Below, in pieces: positions 1-6,736 of a DNA stretch of 17,541 nt. A program made the position numbers and the translations under genes. The notes beneath the pieces were generated by a model. That model saw nothing but the letters and a program-made list of their open reading frames with translations. It was not told the DNA's origin and searched no databases. The DNA lies in NCBI GenBank assembly GCA_036771835.1, contig DAIPGN010000024.1, positions 1 to 17,541 of the forward strand. Direction: 5' to 3'. Origin of the DNA: UBA4877 sp002399285 (GTDB lineage Bacteria; Bacillota; Thermoanaerobacteria; Thermoanaerobacterales; UBA4877). Each line of letters opens with the position of its first letter. Position 1 is the first letter of the stretch.

Positions 1-57
1 GGTTTGCCGCCTTGCCTTGCACGATTTGTCACGGCCTGCCAGTTTGTCTACAACCTG

Positions 58-82
58 GAGCGGTTTTGAACCGCCTTTTTTT
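58..82 (+). terminator. Rho-independent terminator of an upstream gene
   Basis: GCGGTT (60-65) pairs with AACCGC (69-74) around a 3-nt loop and is followed by seven T. It probably ends a gene lying left of the window. Frame 1 is open from base 1 to a TGA at 67-69, so bases 1-69 could be the tail of that gene, but there is too little sequence to identify it. Confidence 0.65.
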
Positions 83-84
83 AT

Positions 85-113
85 TTGCGGAAATTATTTC
101 TCTTGTATATAAA
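85..113 (+). promoter_or_regulatory. Candidate promoter for the YcdB-like gene
   Basis: TTGCGG (85-90) and TATAAA (108-113) are separated by 17 bp, just after the terminator and about 60 bp before the start codon. The -35 match is only partial (3 of 6), so this is a tentative assignment by spacing and position. Confidence 0.35.
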
Positions 114-171
114 GGTAAAAAATGGTAAATAATATGTACGAGGATAAATATTATATACAGGAGGGATTAAA

Positions 172-1236
172 ATGAGAATAAAAATAAAAAGTTTTGCCGT
201 ACTGTTGCTGATCTTCACTTTTATATGCACCTCGGCTTTTGCGGATGCTCCCGGACTCATATATAAAGAAAAATGCACCGGAGACGACGGCTATACATAC
301 CGCCTGCAGCGGGTACATGACGGTATACCGGTACTGAACGAGGGCGTATATATTACGTTCGATAAAGAAGGCAATTTGATATATCTTTCAGATGATATAG
401 GAGAGGGAGAGTTTGAGAAGGCGGCGGCAAGTATAGATTTAAAGAGCGCCGTGAACAATATACCGCTTGAGATATTAAGGCCTCTTTACATTTATGACGG
501 TAAGATATACAGATATGTATTTAAGCCGGCGGAATTTGCAGTGGACGCCCGCACCGGCGGGATCATTGCGGAAGGTAAAGACATGGCCGAAGTGGAAGGC
601 GATTCTGACATCGACTGGGAATACAAAGATGTGACCGGCGACTTGGAAAAAATACTTGGCCAGGCCGGTTACAGTTATAAGCAAAGTTTTTATAAGGAAT
701 TCAACGGGGCTGCCGACGTCACCTACATATCCGGAAGCAAGAGCTTTGGATATATCAATTTGGCTATCCATGAGGACAAACCCATATACATTGCATTTTC
801 TGCATTTAATGCCGCGAGCGGCGGAGATGACGTTCAGGATGCCGGAGTGCAAAACGCGATAGACACGGCTGAGAGGTTGTACAGAGAGCTGGTGCCCAAA
901 GGCAATATATCGCAGATGAGCTGCCGGGATACGGAAAGGGATTACACAATAGATTTTGTGAGAACTCAGGACGGCGTACCTGTGGAGGATAACGGATTTT
1001 ATGTGGCCATGTCGAAAGACGGCAATGTCAAGTCAATAAATTACCGGTGGGACCATACTGATTTTGAAAGGATCCCAAAGATCGATAAGGAAGGAATTCT
1101 GAGCAATTATATAGAGGCCGCGCAGATAGGCCTGTATTATAAAAAGACAGGAAATAGGTATATACCCGTATATGCGGCTTCCAAAGATATCGATTATATC
1201 ACTCCTCAGGGGACTCCAAGCTTTCGCTCTCTTTGA
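172..1236 (+). CDS. Secreted YcdB/YcdC-like domain protein
   Basis: This is a 354-aa protein with a clear Sec signal peptide (basic MRIKIK, hydrophobic stretch about 7-22, likely cleavage after SAFA near residue 24). The start at 172 is supported by AGGAGGG at 159-165. The mature part holds two related repeats. Each has a V-x-D-G-[IV]-P-V segment followed by a beta strand and a 'DGNV' or 'EGNL' turn (about residues 40-75 and 265-300). This is the pattern of the YcdB/YcdC repeat found in secreted or wall-associated Firmicute proteins. No catalytic residues are recognisable and the function is unknown. Family members are usually longer and often carry further repeats or surface domains. This one stops just after the last repeat and overlaps the convergent EamA gene by 38 bp, so it may be C-terminally truncated. 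The family assignment is inferred by eye. Confidence 0.7.
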   Translation: MRIKIKSFAVLLLIFTFICTSAFADAPGLIYKEKCTGDDGYTYRLQRVHDGIPVLNEGVYITFDKEGNLIYLSDDIGEGEFEKAAASIDLKSAVNNIPLEILRPLYIYDGKIYRYVFKPAEFAVDARTGGIIAEGKDMAEVEGDSDIDWEYKDVTGDLEKILGQAGYSYKQSFYKEFNGAADVTYISGSKSFGYINLAIHEDKPIYIAFSAFNAASGGDDVQDAGVQNAIDTAERLYRELVPKGNISQMSCRDTERDYTIDFVRTQDGVPVEDNGFYVAMSKDGNVKSINYRWDHTDFERIPKIDKEGILSNYIEAAQIGLYYKKTGNRYIPVYAASKDIDYITPQGTPSFRSL

Positions 1237-2092
1237 TCTGCTTGAAGGAAGCTATCTCCGAAACCAGCATGCCGATAATAATGAGTATACCGCCTGCTAT
1301 ACCCCTCGGGCCGATCTGCTCATCCAGAAAGAGCCAGGCGTAAAACGCGGAGAAGGCGGGCTCGCCGATGTATATCACGGCGGCGTGGGTGGGAGAAGTC
1401 ATAAGCTGATATTTGTTTTGGAGTACGAATGTAAAGGCAGTGGCCACTATGCCCGTTACAACGAGCTCGGCAATGATCCTGGGAGATGTGGGGATCGTCG
1501 GTTTGTCCATTATGAAAGCCGTAACGGCAGAAAACAGGGTCACGAAAAACACCTGAAAAATGGCGAACGGCAGGGGCTCTACCATCTGCCCATATTTGGA
1601 TATCGACACGACCTGGGCTGCCATGCATATGGCGCACAGGAGCGTGAGAAAGTCCCCGAAATTGAATGAAAGAGTAATACCGGTGGTGAGAAGGAACAGG
1701 CCGGCCATGGCGGGGATTATTCCCAACAGGGACATGGGCTTGGGCTTGCTCTTCATGAATATTGCCTCCAGTACCGGCGTCAGCACCACATTAAAACCGG
1801 TGATGAACCCGGATTTTGAAGCGGTCGTGTACTGCAGGCCGGCAGTCTGCAGTATATAGCCGAAGAAAGTAAATATGGATACGATAAACGCCAGATAAAT
1901 TGTGTTTTTATCGGCGCGCAGTATGGTTCTTCCGAAGAACAGGATGAAAGTCAGCGAAGCCACAGAGAATCTGAACATTAAAAAAGATGGTGCCGGAATA
2001 ACGCTTACGGCATCTTTTACTATGATGAACGTAGATCCCCATATCATCGTGACTAAAATCAACATCAGATCGGCGAATAAATTTTTTTTCAT
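1199..2092 (-). CDS. EamA/DMT-family permease
   Basis: This 297-aa integral membrane protein of the drug/metabolite transporter superfamily has about ten hydrophobic segments arranged as two EamA repeats. The first repeat opens with the typical W-G-S-T-F motif (about residues 18-22). The C-terminus is short and acidic. The ATG at 2092 is preferred over one at 2100 because GGAG at 2104-2107 lies 10 nt upstream of it. The gene starts 52 bp after the ABC permease stop with no terminator between, so it is probably the last gene of the ABC operon. EamA permeases export or import amino acids, metabolites or cofactor precursors. The substrate cannot be read from the sequence. Co-transcription with an NMT1-type importer may mean a related ligand, but this is inference. 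Confidence 0.85.
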   Translation of the reverse strand: MKKNLFADLMLILVTMIWGSTFIIVKDAVSVIPAPSFLMFRFSVASLTFILFFGRTILRADKNTIYLAFIVSIFTFFGYILQTAGLQYTTASKSGFITGFNVVLTPVLEAIFMKSKPKPMSLLGIIPAMAGLFLLTTGITLSFNFGDFLTLLCAICMAAQVVSISKYGQMVEPLPFAIFQVFFVTLFSAVTAFIMDKPTIPTSPRIIAELVVTGIVATAFTFVLQNKYQLMTSPTHAAVIYIGEPAFSAFYAWLFLDEQIGPRGIAGGILIIIGMLVSEIASFKQIKESESLESPEE

Positions 2093-2143
2093 TTGTACAT
2101 CACTCCATCAAAATCCTTAAGTCTATTTTATTTTATCATTATG

Positions 2144-2965
2144 TCAGGCAAGTTTCCAGCGTAAGAAGAATTTTTCCAGATAGCATACGCCTATATACAT
2201 CAAGGCGGCCAGTATGGATAGTATGAGCACGCTGGTCATGACCATATCCAGCTTGAATATCTGTCCGCCGTATACGATCAAAAATCCAAGTCCGGCTTTG
2301 GATACAAGAAATTCCCCGGTTATCACGCCCACCCAGGATAATCCGATATTGATCTTCAAAGCGGATATTATAGTAGGTATACTGGAGGGAAATACAACTT
2401 TTTGAAGTATCTGAAACCGGTTTGCTCCAAATGTCTTTAAAAGCTTTATTTCGTCTTCATCCACCTCTTTAAACCCGTTCAGCACGCTTATTATCGTTAC
2501 TATAATGGATATAGCTAGAGCCATGGTTATTATGGCGGCCTCGCCGCTTCCCATCCATACTATGAATATCGGCCCCAATGCCGTCTTGGGCAGGCTGTTC
2601 AATACGACAAGATAGGGGTCTAAGATGCGGCTTATATAATCGGACCACCACAGGACGATGGCTATCAGCGTACCCAGCACAGTGCCCAGGAGAAACCCTA
2701 CTACGGTCTCGTATACCGTCACATAGATATGATACATGAGGTTGCCGGTGTGGAGAAGTTGGATAAATGTGGCCCACATGCGGGACGGCTGACTGAGTAT
2801 AAACGGATCTATCCATTTCATATCGCCTGCCAGCTCCCACAATCCGAAAAAGGCCACGACGATCATTATCTGACATACTCTTACGGATACGTTTATCTGA
2901 TGGACCTTTTTCAGATATGCCTGATGCTCTTTGGACATTCTTTCGGGAATCTCGGCTTCATACAT
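2144..2965 (-). CDS. ABC transporter permease, SsuC/TauC type
   Basis: This is the inner-membrane subunit of a nitrate/sulfonate/taurine/pyrimidine-type importer, with about six transmembrane segments. The cytoplasmic EAA-like loop that docks on the ATPase is visible near 'LLKTFGANRFQILQKVVFP' in the second half. The frame is open to an ATG at 2992, but that codon has no ribosome binding site. AAGGAG lies 10 nt before the ATG at 2965, giving 273 aa and an 8-bp overlap with the ATPase stop codon. The shorter start is therefore chosen. Tight overlap with the ATPase gene implies translational coupling. Substrate specificity lies in the binding protein and is unknown. Confidence 0.9.
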   Translation of the reverse strand: MYEAEIPERMSKEHQAYLKKVHQINVSVRVCQIMIVVAFFGLWELAGDMKWIDPFILSQPSRMWATFIQLLHTGNLMYHIYVTVYETVVGFLLGTVLGTLIAIVLWWSDYISRILDPYLVVLNSLPKTALGPIFIVWMGSGEAAIITMALAISIIVTIISVLNGFKEVDEDEIKLLKTFGANRFQILQKVVFPSSIPTIISALKINIGLSWVGVITGEFLVSKAGLGFLIVYGGQIFKLDMVMTSVLILSILAALMYIGVCYLEKFFLRWKLA

Positions 2966-3701
2966 GTACGTCCAGCTCCTTCCATATTTCATTGAAGTAG
3001 TCCCGAAATTCCGGGGCTTTCCGGCGGTTTAACGGCCCCTGTTCTCCTGAGGTTTTTATTTCGTGAATACTTATGACGCGGCCCGGCCTCTTGGATAAAA
3101 CCAATATCCTGTCGGACATGGAAATAGCCTCGGAGATATCGTGAGTAACAAAAAGGGCGGTCTTTTCTTCGTATTTAATGATCTTCCATACCTCATCCGC
3201 TATGGCTAGCCTGGTCTGATAGTCCAATGCCGAAAAGGGTTCGTCGAGCAGCAGTATATCCGGTTTGACAGCCAAAGTTCTTATAAGAGCCACTCTTTGT
3301 CTCATTCCGCCTGACAATTGGCTGGGATAGTGGTTTAAAAAATCTCCTAAACCGTACTTTCTCAGCATGTCTATCACATAATTTTTATTTTCCTCGGTAA
3401 GTTTTTTTTGTATTTCCAAGCCTAAGACCGCATTCTGCAATATTGTCCGCCAGGCTAGAAGGTAATCCTTCTGCAGCATGTAGCTTACCTTTCCGCCGAC
3501 ATATATTTCTCCCGAAGATGGTTCCAGCAGCCCTGCAATCAGGGATAATACCGTGGACTTGCCGCATCCGCTTGGTCCCACTATGCCCAGAAGTTCTCCC
3601 TTATTTACGTCAAAGGAGATCTTGTCTATGGCTTTTGTTTCTCCGTCGATCGTATGGTAATTCATGGACACATCCTTTATGCTGACAATATAATCGTCCA
3701 T
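2958..3701 (-). CDS. ABC transporter ATP-binding protein, SsuB/TauB type
   Basis: This 247-aa nucleotide-binding subunit energises the importer formed with the neighbouring permease and lipoprotein. All family motifs are intact: Walker A GPSGCGKST (42-50), a Q-loop glutamine in 'YMLQKDYL', signature LSGGMRQR (129-136), Walker B ILLLDEP (149-155) and H-loop His187. The protein is normal length for the nitrate/sulfonate subfamily. The ATG at 3701 follows a GGAAAGGGG ribosome binding site. The gene is preceded by a 19-bp hairpin that separates it from the lipoprotein gene, and it overlaps the permease start. Confidence 0.95.
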   Translation of the reverse strand: MDDYIVSIKDVSMNYHTIDGETKAIDKISFDVNKGELLGIVGPSGCGKSTVLSLIAGLLEPSSGEIYVGGKVSYMLQKDYLLAWRTILQNAVLGLEIQKKLTEENKNYVIDMLRKYGLGDFLNHYPSQLSGGMRQRVALIRTLAVKPDILLLDEPFSALDYQTRLAIADEVWKIIKYEEKTALFVTHDISEAISMSDRILVLSKRPGRVISIHEIKTSGEQGPLNRRKAPEFRDYFNEIWKELDVHV

Positions 3702-3717
3702 CTATCTGCCCCTTTCC

Positions 3718-3758
3718 AAGTAGCTGCCTTTAAGGGAACCCCTTAAAGGCAGCTACTT
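3718..3758 (-). promoter_or_regulatory. 19-bp intercistronic hairpin between lipoprotein and ATPase genes
   Basis: Bases 3718-3736 are perfectly complementary to 3740-3758 with a loop of only 3 nt. The hairpin includes the stop codon of the lipoprotein gene (3753-3755) and has no following T tract, so it is not a standard terminator. In ABC importer operons such structures often protect the upstream mRNA from 3' decay, which gives an excess of binding protein over membrane subunits. That role is inferred here. Confidence 0.7.
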
Positions 3759-4763
3759 AACTGTCTCAACCGCTTTATCGGCAAACGTATTGTCAATTAT
3801 CTTTGAAGAATCGATCTTTCCGCTCTTGAGTTCTCCCGATGTAACGATAAAATCCTGCATGTGGTCAAGGCCCTCTTTGCTCACCTGGGGCGTATACGGC
3901 CATGTATCCTGTTCCTTATAGCGCGTGACCACGGTCTCTATGAGATCGATGTCGGCATCGGGGAAGAAAGAAGATATGGCTTCGGCAATTTCCCGTGAGG
4001 AGTGTTCTTTTACCCACAGCTGTCCCTTGTAGAGGGCATCCGTTATTTTTTGGATGGTATCCGGGTGCTTTTCTATATAGCTCTTTTTTGCCGCAAATGC
4101 GGTGTAAGGCACCTCGCCGCCGGCAACTCCCAAAGACGCTATTACTTTACCCTCGCCTATCTTCTCCATGATGCTGCCCGTGGGCTCAAAGAGCGCTACA
4201 TAATCCACATCCGGCTGGCTTTGAAAAGCTCCCGCCGTTGCCGTGAACTGCAGATTGGTTATGACATTGACATCCTTTCCCGGAGTCAGGCCGTGGTCTT
4301 TTAAGACCCATTCCAGAACCATCTCCGGCATGCCTCCCGGGCGTCCCCCTATGATGGTCTTACCCTTCAGGTTTTCCCATTGGAAATCCGGTTCCGACGT
4401 TCTGCCGACAAGGAATGAACCGTCTCTCTTGGTGACCTGGGCAAAATTTACCGCATAATCCTCGCGGCCCTGATTGTATACATATACGGTCGTTTCAGGT
4501 CCTTGCAAGCCAAAATCGGCCGTACCTGACAGTATGGCCGTCATGGCCTTGTCGGATCCCTGTGCCGTGGTTAGATCCAGTTCCAGACCCTCGTCTGCGA
4601 AGAACCCTTTGTTTATGGCTACATAGACCGGCGCATAGAATATGGAACGCACCGTTTCTATGTAATTTAGCTTAGTCAGTTTCGGCTGTGTGGAGCATCC
4701 TGCTGAAGAGACTGCTATTATTGCTATAAGCGTGAATATCAGAATAAGCTGCTTGACCCGCAT
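3753..4763 (-). CDS. NMT1/SsuA-like ABC substrate-binding lipoprotein
   Basis: This is a 336-aa extracytoplasmic solute receptor. The N-terminus has a basic start, a hydrophobic core and the lipobox S-A-G-C, with Cys23 as the predicted lipidated residue. The mature protein opens with 'YIETVRSIFYAPVYVAINKGFFADEGL', the hallmark of the NMT1/THI5-like family (SsuA, TauA, ThiY, RibY). A glycine-rich 'GGRPGGMPEM' turn lies near residue 136. AGGAGG sits just upstream of the ATG. It is the first gene of the operon and delivers ligand to the permease and ATPase. Candidate ligands are aliphatic sulfonates, taurine, nitrate, and pyrimidine or flavin precursors. No adjacent metabolic gene or riboswitch points to one. 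Confidence 0.9.
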   Translation of the reverse strand: MRVKQLILIFTLIAIIAVSSAGCSTQPKLTKLNYIETVRSIFYAPVYVAINKGFFADEGLELDLTTAQGSDKAMTAILSGTADFGLQGPETTVYVYNQGREDYAVNFAQVTKRDGSFLVGRTSEPDFQWENLKGKTIIGGRPGGMPEMVLEWVLKDHGLTPGKDVNVITNLQFTATAGAFQSQPDVDYVALFEPTGSIMEKIGEGKVIASLGVAGGEVPYTAFAAKKSYIEKHPDTIQKITDALYKGQLWVKEHSSREIAEAISSFFPDADIDLIETVVTRYKEQDTWPYTPQVSKEGLDHMQDFIVTSGELKSGKIDSSKIIDNTFADKAVETVK

Positions 4764-4863
4764 ATTTACACCTCCTAAAGGAAATCTATCAGTCTATTAT
4801 ATTCGCTGCCATAAATTTGGTGATATCAAGCATACCGGCCGTGTGCAAATTTAAAACTTATGA

Positions 4864-4869
4864 TATAAT
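4864..4869 (+). promoter_or_regulatory. Extended -10 promoter for the ykuK-like gene
   Basis: TGATATAAT at 4861-4869 is a perfect -10 hexamer with the TGn extension, 28 bp before the TTG start. The -35 region is poor (TGTGCA at 4842-4847), as is usual for extended -10 promoters. On the other strand a TATAAT within 50 bp of the lipoprotein start could serve the divergent ABC operon. Confidence 0.55.
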
Positions 4870-4897
4870 ATACAGATAGAAATGGAGATGAAGCCAC

Positions 4898-5377
4898 TTG
4901 AACTTTGTCAATCCGACAAGAGGCAGAATAGATCTTGACGCGATGAGCAGAGACATCATAGACTTTATGGCAGAAGACACGGAAAGCAAATATACCTTGA
5001 TCATAGGCACTGATTCACAGCTGGGCAGAATGGTATGCTTTGTGACCGCAATCATTATATACCGCAATGGTAAGGGCGGAAGATTTTACTATAGAAGATT
5101 TTTTAATAAGAGAATTCCCTCTCTGAGGCAGAGGATATATATGGAGACAAGCTACAGTTTGGATATGGCCAACATACTTACGGAGAACCTAAATGTGGGC
5201 GGCATAGATAATCTCAATGTGGAGATCCACATGGACGTGGGCAATAACGGCAAGACGAAGGAGATAATAAGGGAAGTGGTGAATCTCGTTATAGGCTGCG
5301 GATATATGGCTAAGATAAAGCCTGATTCATGCGGAGCCAGTAAAGTGGCGGACAAATATACCAAGTGCGCTATGTAA
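4898..5377 (+). CDS. YkuK-type ribonuclease H-like protein
   Basis: This 159-aa protein resembles the Bacillus YkuK/DUF458 family, which has a predicted RNase H-like fold. Supporting features are an acidic 'IIGTDSQLG' beta-hairpin near residues 35-43, a second acidic strand 'VEIHMDVGNNGKTKE' and the C-terminal 'IKPDSCGASKVADKYTK'. The last is a conserved end block in these proteins. Translation appears to begin at a TTG (4898), because GGAG at 4884-4887 is correctly placed and the only nearby upstream ATGs are out of frame. The family is widespread in endospore-forming Firmicutes. Nucleic-acid cleavage is predicted from the fold, not shown here. The gene is monocistronic and ends at a bidirectional terminator shared with rodZ. 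Confidence 0.8.
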   Translation: MNFVNPTRGRIDLDAMSRDIIDFMAEDTESKYTLIIGTDSQLGRMVCFVTAIIIYRNGKGGRFYYRRFFNKRIPSLRQRIYMETSYSLDMANILTENLNVGGIDNLNVEIHMDVGNNGKTKEIIREVVNLVIGCGYMAKIKPDSCGASKVADKYTKCAM

Positions 5378-5379
5378 AA

Positions 5380-5410
5380 AAACAGTCAGGGCGTTTGTCC
5401 CTGACTGTTT
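5380..5410. terminator. Bidirectional terminator between ykuK-like gene and rodZ
   Basis: AAACAGTCAGGG (5380-5391) pairs perfectly with CCCTGACTGTTT (5399-5410) around a 7-nt loop, giving a 12-bp stem. The A run at 5376-5382 supplies the U tract for minus-strand (rodZ) transcripts, while only a short T run follows on the plus strand. The left arm includes the rodZ stop codon and its last codons. Confidence 0.8.
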
Positions 5411-6144
5411 ACATCTTCTAGTGTAAATTTTTTTGTTGTGGGACTTCCCGCACTTCCAATAGGAGGGAGTTCCTTGCCGTTTAATACGACCTCTGCATTG
5501 CCGGGATAACCAAGCCGCAGGGTGATCTCCTTTGCCTCCAAAGTCACTTCTTCGCCTGCACTGAATTTTTTCTCCTGGAGAACATTTCCATCCTCATCGA
5601 CAGCTCTTATCCAGCAATCGCCACTGAATTTAATGACCATCGAAAGTTTGTCGGGAGTTTTCGGCTGATCCTCATTCGTTGGTGTCTGAGACGGCGGCTC
5701 GGGTGTCTTGCTCACGGGCGTTTGTGTCTGCGTCTTTGGCTCGGAAGGCGACGAGGGTACGTTCACATTTTTGTACGGATTCATATGAATGACTACGACG
5801 AACACTCCTATCAATACGACGACTGTAAGTACGGTAATAAGGGGTTTGAAATTTAGGTTCAAAGAATGCCTGGATACTTTTTCTCTTTCCCTGATGGTAG
5901 TTTTAGGAGTAGTATTGACGTCGTCCATAAATAATCTGACCATTTCACCGCCGTCTAAACCTAAATAGTCGGCGTATTTACGGATAATGCCTATTACATA
6001 TATCCTGTCTGGAACTATACTGTAATTTTCCTCTTCTATTGCGTTCAAATATCGCGTCAATATATGGGTTTCCTGCGAAATCTCATCCAGCGTCAGGTTT
6101 TTGCTCTCTCTCGCCTCTTTTAAAACTTTACCTATGTTTTCCAA
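5386..6144 (-). CDS. rodZ: RodZ-like cytoskeletal/HTH membrane protein
   Basis: This protein of about 252 aa has the RodZ architecture. A cytoplasmic helix-turn-helix domain comes first (IGKVLKEARE, then LTLDEISQET, to about residue 70). A basic juxtamembrane stretch and one transmembrane helix follow (about 103-124). Next is a long Pro/Thr/Ser linker (about 130-170) and then an extracytoplasmic beta domain of the DUF4115 type. RodZ links MreB filaments to the cell-wall elongation machinery. The frame is open to GTG at 6156, but the ribosome binding site AGGTGG (minus-strand 6158-6153) overlaps that codon and lies 8 nt before a TTG at 6144. Family members start with an equivalent 'M-ENIGK', so 6144 is chosen. 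A TGATATAAT extended -10 (complement of 6175-6183) gives a very short leader. Confidence 0.88.
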   Translation of the reverse strand: MENIGKVLKEARESKNLTLDEISQETHILTRYLNAIEEENYSIVPDRIYVIGIIRKYADYLGLDGGEMVRLFMDDVNTTPKTTIREREKVSRHSLNLNFKPLITVLTVVVLIGVFVVVIHMNPYKNVNVPSSPSEPKTQTQTPVSKTPEPPSQTPTNEDQPKTPDKLSMVIKFSGDCWIRAVDEDGNVLQEKKFSAGEEVTLEAKEITLRLGYPGNAEVVLNGKELPPIGSAGSPTTKKFTLEDVNSQGQTP

Positions 6145-6174
6145 AAGATTCACCACCTAACCATACTCATGAAT

Positions 6175-6183
6175 ATTATATCA
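6175..6183 (-). promoter_or_regulatory. Extended -10 promoter of rodZ
   Basis: The minus strand reads TGATATAAT here, a perfect -10 with the TGn extension, 31 bp upstream of the proposed TTG start. The -35 is weak. Confidence 0.5.
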
Positions 6184-6233
6184 CTAATTGACGAATGAAA
6201 AGTTAAATTTTTATTAAGTATTTTTACCAAATG

Positions 6234-6345
6234 TGTTATAATCTAAATTAATGTGGCCTGGAACTACCTGCTCTATAAATAGACCGTACAAGTTGTTTTG
6301 GCATGGGCACTATTCTTGACCGTACATACTGTATGAATGGATTTT
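6234..6345 (+). other. Unexplained intergenic stretch with an extended -10 and a 9-bp direct repeat
   Basis: TGTTATAAT (6234-6242) is an extended -10 on the plus strand. Downstream, GACCGTACA occurs twice (6282-6290 and 6318-6326), 36 bp apart, and no ORF is present. It may be a second promoter for the valS leader, a binding site for a regulator, or a small RNA gene. I recognise no known RNA family. Confidence 0.3.
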
Positions 6346-6353
6346 AAAACTTA

Positions 6354-6382
6354 TTGACAGTATTAAAATTTTATTATATTAT
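6354..6382 (+). promoter_or_regulatory. Strong sigma-A promoter of the valS T-box transcript
   Basis: A perfect TTGACA (6354-6359) and TATTAT (6377-6382, 5 of 6) are separated by exactly 17 bp. Transcription is expected to start near 6389, about 30 bp before the first conserved T-box element. Confidence 0.8.
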
Positions 6383-6389
6383 ATAACAT

Positions 6390-6647
6390 AACATACGGAT
6401 AATCTTTTAAAAATAAATTTATGAATGGCTATGAGGAAGAGGACTAACCGGAAACGCGATTTTCAGAGAGGACGGGCCGAAGGCTGAAAGCCTGTCTAAG
6501 TCGGACCGGCGAAGGTAGCTTCGGAGCCGACGGGCTGAAACAGCAGTAGGCCCGTACGGGGGTTCCCGTTATAAAGATGATTGCCCTTTATGGGAATTAA
6601 GGTGGTACAGCGGCTTTCCGCCCTTTTGGCGGACGGCCTTTTTTATT
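6390..6647 (+). promoter_or_regulatory. Valine-specific T-box leader of valS
   Basis: This leader senses uncharged tRNA-Val and controls read-through into valS. The visible elements are in the expected order. A GA-rich ATGAGGAAGAGG (6430-6441) fits the stem I kink-turn, and AGAGAG lies at 6465-6470. The distal stem I hairpin pairs GACGGGC (6471-6477) with GCCTGTC. A GTC valine codon at 6500-6502 fits the specifier position. A stem III-like hairpin pairs ACGGGC with GCCCGT. The T-box sequence AAGGTGGTAC is at 6599-6608, where UGGU can pair with the ACCA end of tRNA-Val. A terminator (CCGCC/GGCGG, 6618-6632, followed by six T from 6639) completes the switch. The specifier assignment rests on position and the valS context. 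Confidence 0.9.
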
Positions 6648-6736
6648 TTATAAATTTCGGTATGGTGTGGAACATTTGCACATGCCATGCTTTATACACC
6701 GGATGGACAAACTACTATGATAAAGGAGGAGATTTT

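Noticed and set aside
4764..4897. Riboswitch upstream of the NMT1-type importer
   Set aside because: The space between a likely promoter and the ATG is too short for a TPP, FMN or similar riboswitch, and no conserved core is visible.
6581..6736. N-terminal extension of valS in the longest open frame
   Set aside because: It translates the T-box antiterminator/terminator. A strong GGAGGAG and the normal family N-terminus begin at 6737.
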